The notes: generated by a model not told the origin, from the sequence alone. A stretch of 64,000 nucleotides of DNA from Stratiolaelaps scimitus (GCA_019614645.1 JABWDB010000036.1:992001-1056000), one strand, 5' to 3'; positions 27,899-41,500 are shown, counted from the stretch's first letter. Numbers and translations are program-made.

Positions 27899-29469
27899 CT
27901 GCGGACGGACAAATATACCACCAGCAACAACAACACAACAACAACACAAGCGACAAGCGTGAGAGACAGCAATGATAGACAGGTAGGAAGAATTCGAGAT
28001 ACAGAGTCAGCGAGACAGCAAGATGATATAGCGAGATATAGAGTGCAATTTCCAGCCAGAAGAAATCACAGATTCAGGGGGGTTGTTCGTCCCGATGTCA
28101 TTGCCGACCGAGGTTAGCCAACAACAACAACAACGAGCGGAACACAGAATACGGGGAATGCGGATGTGATAGACTTAAGGGAAATTCTCTGATTCTATCG
28201 GTGACTGACATAGTTGAGGATGGCATAGCTGAGGAGGCATTGATGTGTAGATGTCAATATCGGTATGCCGGTAGACCACTGTCGTAGTATAATAATAGTA
28301 TAGTTATTATGCTGAGTAATTCGTGCAGTTTCAGAAGCTATAATCGAGACGAATTTCATTTTCAATCAGCCCAAAAAAAAACCATCAGCCAAACCATTTC
28401 TGCCCCTCGTGTAATTATCGCTTTATTTATTTTACTCGCCTTGGAGCCCATGAAAGGCTAGAAAGCAAGTTTACCGAGAAAAGCAGTGCTTGCGTGAATT
28501 GTAGCACGTAATGGTACGGGGTAATCATCCCATGCCCCGCTGACGACTCAACGTGCGCGATTCGGCTTCCCGACCAAAAATTCATTCGTAGACTAATTAG
28601 CCGGCAAGAGGCAAGCATTGGCGGGCCACGCACGTGTGCATCAAGCCACCCACGTGCAGGTAGCTGTAAAATATATGCTAGGTACATAGGGTAGAGGAGG
28701 AAAATCTGCAAAGCAGTGGCTTCGATGAACATGCAGTGAGCCTATGACAGGATAAGAAGCAAATGGATATGTCGCTGTCGACAGAGACGAAGCAGTATAG
28801 GCGGGGTATCGAGTTGGGTAGAAGAGCTCCACGTGATACATCTGTCTATAGGTTGCATTTATTGATTTGAGAACAAAATTGTGTTTGATAATTATGACTG
28901 TGTTGAAGCGATCAGTGTTGGCGTGATTATTAGATATTCATTATAGGATAACTCATCGGGAGGAGGGGGAGCTGATGTGCAGACTTCGTCAACTAGGGCA
29001 CGCTTGATTTTGCTAGTGGCCAGCCAGCCAGTCAATCAGCTTCCTGAGTTGTTCTGGTGCGAATTGGTACATATACGAGGTCGTACTCTCCGAGTTGCAA
29101 TTCATTGAAAAAGAAAATCCCCTTCGATGAACACTCGCAGAAGGATTATTTCTCGGAAACTGTACCGGTCAAATCAGTTTTACTTAGATTGCGATTAGTT
29201 CAGCCTATTTGAGAACGCTTGCGAATATCATTCAAAATGACCTTCAAAACTTCATAAATGTCCTCTGACACAAACCACCAGTTCATGTCTCGGATTGTAC
29301 ACCGATTGCTACCTCCCTCACGGTTGTAGAGTAGCTATACATGATTCGATTGTCACACTTCCATGTCTTTGACCCTTTGAGGAGATCAAATATACGAAAA
29401 GCACAAAAGCTGACACCGACAGGAACAGCGTAAAATTTGCATGGCCACATGGTGACTTACTAAAATAGG

Positions 29470-29640
29470 TCTGGTGGCAATAAATGTCATACAGTGGCAC
29501 TGTAAAGTGGTAGCAACCCTGTAGAATACGAAGAACAGTTATGATAATTGTAAGATAGAACAACCCTTGGCTGACTTGCAAGTAAACTTGTATTTGAATT
29601 GGAATAGCAATGTAGTAGATGGTGTCCCGGTACATAAATA
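29470..29640 (-). pseudogene. Possible exon of a multi-pass membrane protein
   Basis: An open minus-strand stretch encodes a hydrophobic segment (TIYYIAIPIQIQVYL followed by GLFYLTIIITVL), compatible with one or two membrane helices. It runs into a strong gtaagt donor near 29463. It resembles the stretch at 30487-30690 at both DNA and protein level (TACATTGC.A..CCAATTCA is shared). A tandem family of chemoreceptor-like genes would fit, but I recognise no signature motif. Whether it is a live exon or a relic cannot be told. Confidence 0.3.
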
Positions 29641-30486
29641 AACCACCATCGAGAATTGGAGGTTACATGGCAGCGGCGACGCGTCTGCATGCCTCCCTCT
29701 CGAGGGCCAAACTCGAAGAGGTTGGATGATTAAAAAAAACTCATAATAGCACATTTTTGTTACCCATAACGTATGACGAGATTGCTTAAAAATAATGGAA
29801 AAGGAATACAGAGGAATTCTTGGGAAAGGGATGCTGCAGAATGACTACATTTAAGTAAATAGCCTCTTGACAGATCCAGAAAATCTGTATACAGCGTTAT
29901 GGGTATAGCGGTCTCTGGTTGTGGCCGGTGGTCGCTAGTGATTGGAATAGCCACGACCGACGACGACGACTCATGTATCCCATACAGTTGCTGTCGGTTC
30001 TCGGAACTTACGAGGCACAGCTGGTGTTTCTTTGTTTTTCGAGCGATTTGCTGTAAGTAACACGCCTATGATTTGTTTAAGCATGGCCGGGTAGTTTTCA
30101 TTGACCATCAGAGTATATAGTCGTCCTTTCTCATCCACACTCACCCGCATATACAGTGGTGTATATACATTTAGATGGCCCGAAATAAAAGCGGATAATG
30201 GGAAGCAACGCACAATATTTAGCGATTAATTTGAAACACCGTAATTTGCTTGCTGGCCGAATTTACGATACGATTGCCTTCGAGCTCAGAGGGGCAAAAA
30301 TCGCCACATGCTCCTGAGCGAAAAAAAAAATTAATTTATACGAGATAGCCACAAATGTCCTAATGATTAGTGTGATACCAGTGTATAGGCTGGCAGTCAT
30401 ATGAACGAATCCAACGTAACGTCTGCTCGATGTCAGCCAAACCTTGTTGAAATTCTGACTAGTTAAATGTATTTCTTTTCGTCGTT

Positions 30487-30690
30487 CTAGCGTTCACTAC
30501 AAGTAGGTAGTGCTCGTTTTCCGACCAAGAAGAACACAAACTGAATTGGCGTGGCAATGTACAATGAGCACGAAATCATGAAGAAAACACGGTATCGACA
30601 ACGAATATTAATTTCGGATGCAATCGACTGCCAATTGTTTGCTGGTTTGAGAATTGCATTAAAGGAGCTCCCAGTAGTTGTGCTTGACAT
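30487..30690 (-). pseudogene. Possible exon of a multi-pass membrane protein (copy 2)
   Basis: An open minus-strand frame starts directly after a good acceptor (ttcaatag). It encodes SSTTTGSSFNAIL and a hydrophilic stretch, then a membrane-like segment CSLYIATPIQFVFFLVG. It is similar to 29470-29640 and more weakly to 32719-32901. The frame ends in a stop without a strong donor. Family unknown; chemoreceptor-like topology is only a guess. Confidence 0.3.
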
Positions 30691-33600
30691 CTATTGAAAC
30701 GAAGGCGATATTAAAGCAAGAGAATTATGAAATATATTCAGAATATTGCCTCGAAATATCGAAGCTATCTAATCTGCAGGTTAGATGTTGATGAGAATGA
30801 TTTAGCTGTTTATTCAAACATACAATAATTAGGAATTATTTGGAGGGGGGGGGGAGATTAACTGGGCGATTTAGTTATTATTTTATCTCGATTTCTAGTT
30901 TGTCTAATAATTGCCAGCATAGCACATATACCATCTTGAACTTCTTATCCAGATTCTGTTTTGTATCCGTATCGCCTCAGCGCTAGCCATACGAATGTTC
31001 CCACGTACAAATTTAGAAATTACTTCCTTTGCTAAACTGCAGAGAAACGACATATCAGTAGCATCGAACAGACGAATCCAATGGACACATATGTATTGTC
31101 TGAGTGAGGAATGATCACGGGCAGGTCTACATTTGAGTACAAAAGAGAGGGAATACAGTACAACAGTATTAAATATTCTTGCCTAAACCGACCAAGTTTC
31201 GTTGGTCCACATCAGATGTGTAGGCGACATTAACTAGTATCGACATAACAGGCATGCTAAATGTGATTTCATTAGCTTTCAAAGGCCGTCCGCCTTAGTA
31301 ATTTTTTCGCAACACCGAATTAACCGCGCAACGAATGAGGGCCATTTAGTCTTGTTGTTACCAGATTCGGATGCAGATTTAGAGTAGTATTCTTTTCAAA
31401 TATGCCACATTTTATGTATACGCATGTAGAATAAAATGTGTGCATAAATCCACTGCTCTACCTGCTGGTTGAATTTTTCATGTATATATATATATATATA
31501 TATATACTCGCTCAAACCACTAGTCGGGTGTCATTTTTCTCGATTTCAATAGTTACGATACTAATCATAGGGCTCGCGGGCACAATGTCTGCCAACTAAG
31601 CCCGTCAATTAGATGTTTTTCTCTTACGAAACGTGCAAAACCTCGACACAGCGGTACAGTCCTTCGAGGTTAACCTAACGCCATTTTAAAGAGTTTTTTT
31701 AACTATAAATATATATATATATATATACACGTTGGATCAAATAACGATAGTTCTTACGACAGGGAAACTATTTCACTTGGTCGTCCAATAAAAATCTTAA
31801 CGTCAATCTATAATAAAACAAGACTGATGGTTTACATTGAGAGGCACACTGCGCGGCCAAGACATCTGTATCGCGGTCGATGCAAGTACCGGTGGCGCAA
31901 GACGAGACGGATTTTGGTTCCACACACGTTCCTGGATAGAGTTCAGATCAGAAAAAGCATCTTTTTATGTTGTGGCCCCGACCTATCAATGGTATGTTTA
32001 ATCTCGGCCTGCCCGTTGCTGATTAAGAGGCACGCTTATTGTTCGACGTAGTCGATTCTCGAATGACGACATTCGATAGGATTCGTTCCCTGAACAATTT
32101 CGCGACTGGCAAAGTAGGTGATGTGGTTAAAGAGTCTGATATGAAGTGACAATTTATTTAACTAGGATCTTTAGGAAATCTTCTCATCCTCTGCGTAATT
32201 GCTCCGTTCCGAAAAAAAAAAAAAAAAAGGCCAAAAGGTTGTTTGACATATGAGTCCTCGAAGTGTGTGCTGCTTATATAAATAAAGTACACCGATGTAG
32301 AAAAGGCGCCGAGCCAATATGTCTACGAGCAACGTCGTTGTGTTGTGCGAAGCACCTATCACAAAACGGTAGTCACCATTTTTCTCGATCTTTAGGTGGT
32401 TGACTTTCGCAAAAAGAGCCAACCCATAATCAATGTCTTTTGTGTATGTACAATATATTCAAAATTGTAGTACAAATATGGAATGCATAAAAATCCCGGA
32501 TCTGCTCATAGCCGACAGGAGGAAATATGCTATCGTTATCATAAATGCATATCAAATCCCTCTACATAATGTATACTGCATATGATTCAATTGCAGTCGG
32601 GCTTAACGCGGGATTTCTTTCCATGAGGCATAAACAAACTTGTGAATATATGTAAAAATGGAAATAAGGTTAATCCAGCACTCATGCAGCTGTATGATGT
32701 CACATACAGTGAGTACACTTAGGCGAGAGTATGAACAGAAATAAACAATATTGGAAGTCCACTTTTGTCGTTATGATGACTAATATTTGCAACGGGGGTG
32801 CCTTGCAAAGCACACTCAAGAATCAAGAATAGTACAATGCAACACGCAATAAAAAGAACAGTACGTATTACGCTGGGATCGTAGGGGACGATTTTACACA
32901 ATATCCATTATCATCAGGAGTCCCCTGCAGCCTACTCAGCAAAACATGTGTCCTTTCTTTGGTGGCGACCATTTGCAATAGTAGTATTCATTATATATGC
33001 TAGGCAGCGTGCCGTTTCGTTCGACCAGTCATGTGTGCATATATAAACAGAAGCGGATGTGAAAGTGTCACACGGGGGCAAATGAGGAGCACGCATAGGT
33101 ACGTTGTACAAGTATCAATAGTATAATAATAACAAGAATAATCTTGAAAAAGAAGCCCCATCGACACGGCAGCTGTCGATATTCTTTTGGATACGGTTGT
33201 CATTTTCACAAAACACAATATAGCTACAGCCATATATATATATATATATAGATATATACACGACTGGTTAGTCACGGGAGGTGTACGCTGAGATAGATTT
33301 TCAGATTAGTTATCCCATTTGAAAAAATATGAACACAAATAATATCCATCGAGTGGGAATAGTGGGCAAAATGATTTGCAAAACGATCATTCCGATGAGC
33401 ACAATCAGCACAAAGCTCGAAAACTTGTTCATAGGACGATATCGAAGGTGTACATATCCGCACCATGTTGTATTGTAAACAAGAATACAAGAACAACAGC
33501 AGATTTGTTGTTCCGCAAGGCAACGAACGTGGTGTCAGCTTTAAGGAAGCTCGCTGGGTCAGGTCAGAAGAGCACAAATTCAACGGCAGGTATATAGCAC

Positions 33601-34105
33601 ATAAACAATGTAGGACGACAGTAATTTAGCCATATAATTTTATATATAGCCTAACGTTGTTTTGTTCAATTGCAAATGTTATCCTGTTGATAAATGACAT
33701 TAACAACAACTGAATATAACAGCGCCGACCTAAACTCGACTCTTGAGTGCATCAGTTGGCGAGCGCCAACAGATTGGATTGGCTAAGCCCCACGACAGAG
33801 CCGTGCACTAACAGAAGTGAGTTGTCAGTCAACAAGAGACCACTGGAAGCGTCCCGGAGAAGCACGTGGATATCTTGCTAGTCAGGCCATAAAGGCCATT
33901 TGCTGTGTCGAAGAGATGACGCGTTCTCCAATAGTTGTTCATTTACTCCTCTAGAACATTACCCACATAGCGAGAAGGTTGCACTTCATAGCCAGTGATA
34001 TTCTCGCCATGAGAACTATAGTCAGGCACAATCCTATATTCCTCTATATATGCATATTATACACATTTTAATTATGAATTGAAATTGAAGAGGAAAAACA
34101 CTTAC

Positions 34106-34747
34106 CGGAGGTCGAAAGGTCGGCGCCTGAACCTGGTGGCCAGGGTAATGTGCGCCAGGATGGGGTCGATTATGTGGCCAGCCAGGATGTGCTCCAGGAT
34201 AGGCTCCTGGATGTGGTATTCCGGGATGAACTCCGGGATGTGGTCCGCCAGGATGACCGGGGTGCTCCTGACCCGGTACTGGTGGCCCATAAGGGTTCGG
34301 TGGACCCCTCTGTGGTGATTGCAAGAGCTGATTCAACGTCGGCGTGGGACCCATGAATCGACCGTTGGGAGCGCCCGGATGGCCGAGGGGATGCTGTCCA
34401 GGGTGGCCCATTGGCCCCCGAGGGTAGCGTTTCGGATCCATAGGCGGCCCGCCGTAATAGCTGGGCATCGGTGGCCCCACGCCGGCCGGGCCTTGTCCGG
34501 GGGGGCCGAGCGCCATCTCGTAAGGTGATCGCTCGTCAGGTCCCTTCTGTGGGGGCGACAGCTTGGCCTGTTGTCCTGCTTGCTGCTGCTGCTGCTGTTG
34601 TTGTTGTTGCTGTTGGGCGTCAGGCTGTCCTGGCGGCCCACCGTTCTCATCGGCCGGGTTGTTGCCACTGCCTTGAGCGTTGGCCGCTCCCCGGCTGTTA
34701 TTGAGTGTTTCCTGGGCGGTCGGCGGAGGCACTGCCGAGGTGGACAT
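34106..34747 (-). CDS. ARID1: ARID1/Osa-like SWI/SNF subunit, first coding exon
   Basis: A 642-bp minus-strand exon of exactly 214 codons. It runs from the ATG at 34747 (good context, gcggccATGt; the only upstream in-frame option is a GTG) to a strong gtaagt donor below 34106. The protein begins MSTSAVPPPTAQETLNNSRG. It has a poly-Q run at residues 45-56, then a Pro/Gly/His/Tyr-rich disordered region. Residues 135-145 read TPTLNQLLQSP, closely matching the conserved TPTLNQLL motif of the ARID1A/B N-terminus. ARID1 proteins are the large BAF250 subunits of the BAF-type SWI/SNF nucleosome remodeller in the nucleus. The neighbouring FHA gene is transcribed away from it. The short motif plus overall composition support ARID1; a different Q/P-rich nuclear protein cannot be fully excluded. 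Confidence 0.72.
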
Positions 34748-37700
34748 GGCCGCCACCGTCCGTCCAGTCTGTTAGCGACACACGCTACACCGTGGTGCTT
34801 TCAACGACGATCACTATGAACGAACAACGCTTGGCCTGGCTCGGTTCCTATCGCCTCCACGTCGTGTCGCTCGTGTCGCGAACAACCCCTGTCGCGACAC
34901 GTCGACGTAGACACGAAGGCAATTCGACCGGCGAACGACCGAATCTTCACCACCACCACCACCCTGCTGCCTATCCCTGTTGCTGTTGATCAGGTTGGGA
35001 ACCTGATTTAAGGCCGTGTTGCTATTGTTGTTGTTGTTCTTGTCGTCGTCGTCGTCGACGCAGCAGAAGCTGTAAAAACGGCAGCCTGGCGACTGGCAAC
35101 CGGCCACCAGCCACCAGAGAGCAACGGTGAACAAACAATACAACTGTGGGTGGTTGTTGTCCGCAGCGCCTATTTCTGTTGTTGTTGTAGTTCGGCCGCG
35201 GCCGCGGCCGCCGCCTCCGCCGCTGCTGCTGCTATGTTGCTGTTGGCGATCTCGCCGTTTGCTGCTTGCGTTGCAATAGCAATTGCTCTCTTTCTGTTGT
35301 TACTATTGTTGTTACTGTTACTGTTGTTGTTGCTGTTGCAGCTCCTGCTTGTTGTTCCGAACAGCGTTGTATAGGCTCCCGCCGGCTTCCGTCGATCACT
35401 CGGTCTGTCCTTCTATCCCGCACCTTTTTGTCGAGGTGTTTGAGTATGTGTGTGTGTGTGAGAGAGTATATGTCCACTTTGCGATTATTCCATACAACCA
35501 CTACCCATTGCAGCAGCAGTAGGCATCATCACGAACACTGGCACGGGCACGGTATTCACACACAGACGCACACGCAAGCTCTCATCAGCAATATACACGA
35601 TCTCTACAGAACACCCTCCTCTGTCGACGCTTCTCCAACGACCACAATGATGATGATATACACACAACGGAGGTAACAACGTAACTCCTGGCTCCGTTTA
35701 ACACACGGTGATGGGTCGACCGTCGACATCCGAGACGAGAGATGAGGTGCACATCCCGAACGGCATTTGCTGCCAGGCCGTATCCACCCGATCACTAAAC
35801 ACTAACGGAGTACCGAGCCGCCTACGGGCCAACGAACGGACGCCGGGGGGTTTTCTTTGGGGGGGTAGTCCGCTTCAATACCACCACCACCACCGCCTTT
35901 GTAGTATCGGGCGGCTGCAGTTACCGAGCAGTAGCAGCAGGTCACTTCTTTACAAGGGGAGCTTTGGGGATGATGGGAGAGCTATACAATGTTGCTGCTA
36001 GTCGTGGTATTGGTCGCGGTCTTCGTGGTTGGCGATATTCTTGCCCCCCCCAGTCCTCTGTCGTTGTAATCGAGTCGAGCGATGATGATTACTACTACAA
36101 CAACTACGTCAATATATTCCTGATACTGCTGTTGTTTCTTGATATTCTTGTTGGCTTGGCTAGCTATCCTGTTTGATAGTTTTGCTGGCTTGCTTAGTTG
36201 GTTCCCGTTCCTGTTGCTGGCGATTTCGCTGGATGGATGTCCCTCGAGAAGCCTATCGTTTAGTCACACACACACACACATATACACATCATATTACTGC
36301 TGCTAGACCATAGATGGATCATAGATATTCTCGTTTTCTATCTCTCCTGTATTATAATACATATAAATATCTCTCGTGTCGTGTTATATTGTTGAGGAGA
36401 GATGTGAATGTTGCTCGATGGAGGCCGAAGCCGAACGCACACCGGACTGGACCAGCCGCAAACGTCGGCCGACGACGACCACGCAGCAGCAATCAGCACA
36501 ACAGCACTCACAAACGACCGAACGACCAAGCGAACACACACACCATCATCACCACCACAACCACGAAATTCACCTCACTGCCAGCATTTGCTGGTGCTGT
36601 TTAAGCTGCTGCTGCTGCGGTTGTTGCTGTTTAAGCTGCTTCTGCTGATGCTGCTGCTGCTGTTGCTGGCGAGCTTTATCCATCATCAATAGTGCTGCCC
36701 CGGGTGGGGGTCTAACAACATACTCCTGTGCGTATTGGCCAGCAGCCGGGCAAGCACACAGACAGTCGAGACAGATAGATACCTAGCCGATCAGGCCAGC
36801 AGCGAGTTCTTCGTTCGTTTGTTGGCAGTAATGCTGTACATAAATTGAGGACAGGCAGGCAGGCAGGCAGGCATAGGACGATCGACAGCACCGCCGCCTC
36901 CGCCGCCGTTGGTTCCCTCCTCGCGTAATACAATAATCTATGTATGTACAATACAATATTTCTAGCACGATCTCGGCCTAGCTCGTCCGTGGTAAAGCTC
37001 CACGAGCTGGCACCGACATCGACACTGAAACACACTCAACGGGAACGCACTGTGTTTTGTTGGACGTATTGTTGCTGGATTTCGATTCATTCCTACGTCC
37101 CTCCTCAAACGCGGGACGACGCCGCTTGCTATGGCGCTGCTCCAGGCACCAACATCAACCACAGCCGCCGCCGTGACAAGCGCTGCTGCTGCTGCGGCTG
37201 CTGCTGGCTGCTGCTGCTGCGGCGGCGGCTACTCCGCTCCTCGTAGAGACACACTACGAAACACACGGCTACTAGCTCGCCTGCCGAGGCCGCTGCACAC
37301 GAATCGGCGGCTTGGCCTAGCAGACGGCCGGCGCCCTCCACCACTGTGCTGTCGAAATGGGAATTCACGCTCGATAGGGCCCCCGGTGGACTCGAACCCG
37401 TGACGAAGGGTCGGGCGTACGTGATCGCACACGATACGGGGACGTCTTGACAGAAAACGCCGATGTCGAATGTGGTCCTAGTTGATCGCGCGGTGGAACG
37501 CCGTGTCAGTCGACTGCTGCCCGATGAGTAATTAGCAAGCGGACGTCGCCCGTTAATCGGGGTAACTTTTACGGCGTGATTTTTCTCTGCTCGAGCGAGC
37601 GTCATTGACGTGTTAACCGGTGTCAACGACAAGAGATTTTTGAGAAAAAATTGATCACCGCTCGGCGGAATGATACGCACATTGGCGGGCAACGAGGACC

Positions 37701-38485
37701 ATTTTGAATGTTAGCATACGAAACTGATTTAAAGCTGATTCAAAGCTTTCACCATATTGAGTCAATGCATAATCAAAATTATAACTAGAGATCTACGTCA
37801 CGTTTCACGGTGATATGCGCCTTGGACGATATTTCAACGTAATGTCATTTATTGAGCTAGCTCGATTCTGTCAGCTGTTATGGCGGGTGACCTGTCAAAA
37901 GTCACCGTGAGTTCGATAGAGACATTCACACGATACGAGTTCGCTAGCCAGCGAAAACTCATCTGCCTCCCCCAACTAAATCGCGTTGCCGTAGCTAGCG
38001 AATTGTTAGCCACAAAGCAGTACACACCGTTGAAAGATTGTCAAAGGAAAAAAAAGACCCTGATGAACAACGAGACGAGAAACGTAAACAGATCCGCTCG
38101 GAGCGCCGCTCGACAATTCCCTTGCCACAGGCCGCTCTGCTCGAATCGCTGCGTGCGGCGCCGTGTGCTGCTCGGAGTGCCACCGGAGCCACGGTCTGTG
38201 CCTATCCCCCGGACGCCATTGGCAAGCAAAGCGTTGTTGTTTGATTGTTGAGGAGGAGCTATGGTGAATGGTTGCTTGATGGATCGTAGTGGTGTTGGTG
38301 GCCGTCCGAATAGCCGATATCAGATGTGCGAACGCTAAGTGACGTTCGTTGTTTTGTTCGCGTTGCGTTTAGCCGCCAGCGGGCAGTGAGCGAACGTATT
38401 GAGTCGAGGTGGCGTCGAGGCTTGTGCGGCGAGCGGCCGGTGCTGAGACCAACGTCTCGATTCCGAGCGGCCAGGCCCCTCTGCC
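34748..38485. promoter_or_regulatory. Spacer between divergent ARID1-like and FHA genes
   Basis: This 3.7-kb interval must hold the 5' untranslated regions and promoters of both genes, since one starts leftward at 34747 and the other rightward at 38486. It contains triplet-rich patches (CTG/TTG and GCC near 35150-35350, CTG near 36595-36670, CTG/CCG near 37170-37230). I can name no TATA box or specific factor site with confidence. The 187-codon minus frame at 37129-37692 is half repeat-derived and is not called a gene. Confidence 0.5.
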
Positions 38486-38581
38486 ATGAAGCTGGTGACG
38501 CTGCAGCCAGTCGAGGGCGCGCAGAAGCGGGTAGATATCAAGGTGGGCAAGACGATTATCGGCCGCGGCCCGCTCCTCGAG
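38486..38581 (+). CDS. FHA gene exon 1 (start, first FHA strands)
   Basis: ATG at 38486, 32 codons, phase 0 end at a gtgagt donor. Encodes the start of the FHA fold through GRGPLLE, which contains the conserved Gly-Arg at the first phosphopeptide-binding loop. It is followed by a 1954-bp intron. Confidence 0.75.
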
Positions 38582-41500
38582 GTGAGTGCTGATTGATACC
38601 GAGGGAAAGGCTCCCATGTTCATACCACCCCAGACCCGCAGTCTCCCCCGCCAAAAGCCGAAAGTTGCTCGCGTGCAAACCCTCACAGAAAACCGCGCCG
38701 CCGCAAAAAAACACATACACACACAGACACCAACGATTAGTAGCACCACCACCACCACCTACCAAATCGCCTGTCTCGAACCCATGATTGAGTGTGCTCT
38801 GTGCTGTCGATGAACGGCCACCACCGTTTTGCTTCAAAATTACCACGACGATGTTTATTATTGTTCGTTCCTAAAATCCGTGTACTTGTGCTGCTGCCGC
38901 TGCTGTGTTGTCGGCTGTGATGTACGGGGTAGCGCGATTCCTTTGGGCTTGCCGTCCCCCCCGTTCCAGGGGTTCGGTGAAAATTGTGCGCCGGGCCCGG
39001 TGAAAAATGGGTGATAATAGTCTCCCCTTGCTCCCCCCACAGCCCCCAGGGGGGTGAATATGATTCCGTTCTTACTGGGTGGTTCGTGCTTGTTTGTGTC
39101 GGTGGCCGAGCGATGAGCCGTGAGCCTAAGTGAATGTTCATGTGCGATTGTTTGTTTCATATCGAGTGCGTGTTTGCGTTTATGGAGGGTGCCATGACCG
39201 TGTGTGCGTGTATCTATTTGTGTGTGTGTGTGTGTGTGTGTTTTGGGATTTAATGGAAACCTCCTCACCAGAGCCAATCATTCACTGTTTTATAGTTAGT
39301 TCTTTTTTTCGGGCGGTTCTCAAAAGATTTTTCACACCTGATTTCTCTATCACCGTCCCCATTCTCTCTCTCTCTCTCTCTCGTTTGTTGTGAGTGCTCT
39401 TTGCTTTGATTTGTGGCCAAAGGGGACGTTGTTATATAGATACGTTATTACACTTGTTATTATTATTATTATTATTATGTAATAATAATAATAATTATTA
39501 TTGTTACAAAACAGCGTGGCTTGATTGCTGTGACCTATTGTTGGAACTATCGTATCTATTATTAACGCTGTGAAGTTGCGATGATCTGTATAACGAAGTT
39601 AGATATTGTATCTTTGTAATATCTTTCTCTGGCATTGTTCAGTTGACATGTTCTTCAGTAAAATTCAGCGGAGGAGAAACATACCGTTTCATGTATTATA
39701 TGACCACTGTTAATCAAGTCATAATGAAGTTGGCTTTCGACTAGAACAGACAAACCACTCGTAGGAGAGCGCTGGGTGAAAGCGGAACTTATTCACGCAT
39801 ATATATGCGTAGTTAATTAACCCGTGAGGTCTTGTGTTTAATCAGTCGGTTCGGAGTGACATCAACCATCGAAATGGTCATAGTTAATGAGATCATTCGT
39901 AGAACATCGTTGCAAGATAGATTCAATTGTTGATGTTGTCGAGGAATCTCGTTGAAATAGTAGCTGAATGAAGGATACATGTTTTTCAATGGCGGAAAAC
40001 CCTTAGCGGTGATATCTCCACAAGAAGCCTCTTCCTGCCGCTCGGTAGATACCAAATGAATATCCTAATATATATATATATATATGCGTTCATAAGCACA
40101 ATGGCAGACGAGGTGAAATTATGACCTCAAATATATTTCGAAACATTGGGGTAAAACCTATTTGTTCAATTCTATTGCCGTGTCATGAGAGCAAGTAGTC
40201 CAATCTATAGGCGAGTTATAGAATGTTGTCGATGTTCGGTCGTACTTGGATACTGTGATTTTCAATAGCCTTTGGTAAATACTCAATTCCTTAACTGATA
40301 GGAAGAACATACAAAAGTAGTAGCCCTCATATTCGATGTTCGATTGACATGCATACATTGTTGCTTCATGACGATTGATATTGATTTCGAGTTCACCATA
40401 CATGTCCACCGAGACATATAAAAAATATCTTCTTTGGCATCCATATTAATTAACGATTCACTCTCTGATCATGCTAAGTAAACTGTACTTTTTTGTGATT
40501 TGCCTTTGTATTTGGCAACTTTTTTTCTGATACAGTGCGCCGATAAAAAGGTTTCCCGTAACCACGCCTTGCTTGAGGTCCAGGAGAATGGTGACGTCTT
40601 CCTAACTCCGACGCACGTCAACCCGTGCTTCTTTCTCCCGAATGATTCGAAGGGAGGATTCGAGGTCCTCAAGAAGGATTGCCCTCAGAGAATACGCGAT
40701 GGCGATTCATTTTCTCTCCTGCCAAACAGCTTCCGTTATCGGTAAGTGCGTGGAGTGCGGGCCAATCAGTGGCTGGATATCTGCATCAATATAAGCGGCA
40801 CAAACATAGCAACTAATGTAACGTCAAGTATGAGCTGAAGAATGGTATCACTTTTGGGGGAAAACAATGACATTTTATATCTATTACTACGATCCACGAA
40901 ACGTTGACGTCTATAGAGGTCTTTTCCATTTGATCGGTGGGAGAAAGTTAAGTATGCAAGCACCGCATTCCCCCTGTGTCTAAGTATAGACTATGAACCG
41001 AGTCTTTGGAATACACAGTAGGGCTTGCTTAATGAACTTGAAAGAACTCCAAGACAGATTGGAAAATCATTCTCTCTGACCTGAAGGAAATTAAATACAA
41101 TTCACGATGATAACAGGATTGTCCATTTGTGGAGCTATTATGCTGGATTTTCTCGTCGTTTCCAGTACATATGTAGATCGAACGTTGGCACCCCACGCGA
41201 CCCAAGTTCTATTCATGATACTAAACTTTAACCATTTCTAAATGGTGCGCATTCACACTTGTCTAGGGTAATCATCTCCGATGTGGCCGACTATGAGTCC
41301 GGAGATAAGGACGACGCTGCAGGAGCAAAAAAAGATGCGACAGCAACGGGCCAGGGAACATCAGGGTCTGGGCCTGGAGGCGTTGGCGGGAACAAGAAAG
41401 ACTCGGGGTCTCACAGCTCTGAGCCAGCATTACTCAACGGAGAGAAAAAGGAACGAGATCGCGACAAGGAAACTCATGGCGACCAGCGGACCGGGGCTGG

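Larger units (their letters stand above)
27899..34105 (-). other. Putative ARID1 intron 1 with possible membrane-protein exon fragments
   Basis: This 6.2-kb interval is AT-richer and far poorer in microsatellites than the left third of the window. On the minus strand it contains several short open stretches that translate to hydrophobic, membrane-segment-like peptides (about 30487-30680, 29480-29640, 32719-32890, 33300-33450), some next to plausible splice sites. They may be remains of a multi-pass membrane gene; see the findings. No complete gene can be assembled. Confidence 0.45.

Noticed and set aside
37380..37410. tRNA B-box-like sequence on the minus strand
   Set aside because: The T-arm stem does not pair and no A box is found at the right distance.
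37129..37692. 187-codon minus-strand open frame between the two host genes
   Set aside because: About a third is CTG/CCG-repeat translation, the rest has no domain, and it lies where the 5' regions of the divergent genes must be.
40158..40409. Immunoglobulin-like YEGYYFC pattern
   Set aside because: The second cysteine and the Trp expected of an Ig fold are not at the right spacing; probably chance.
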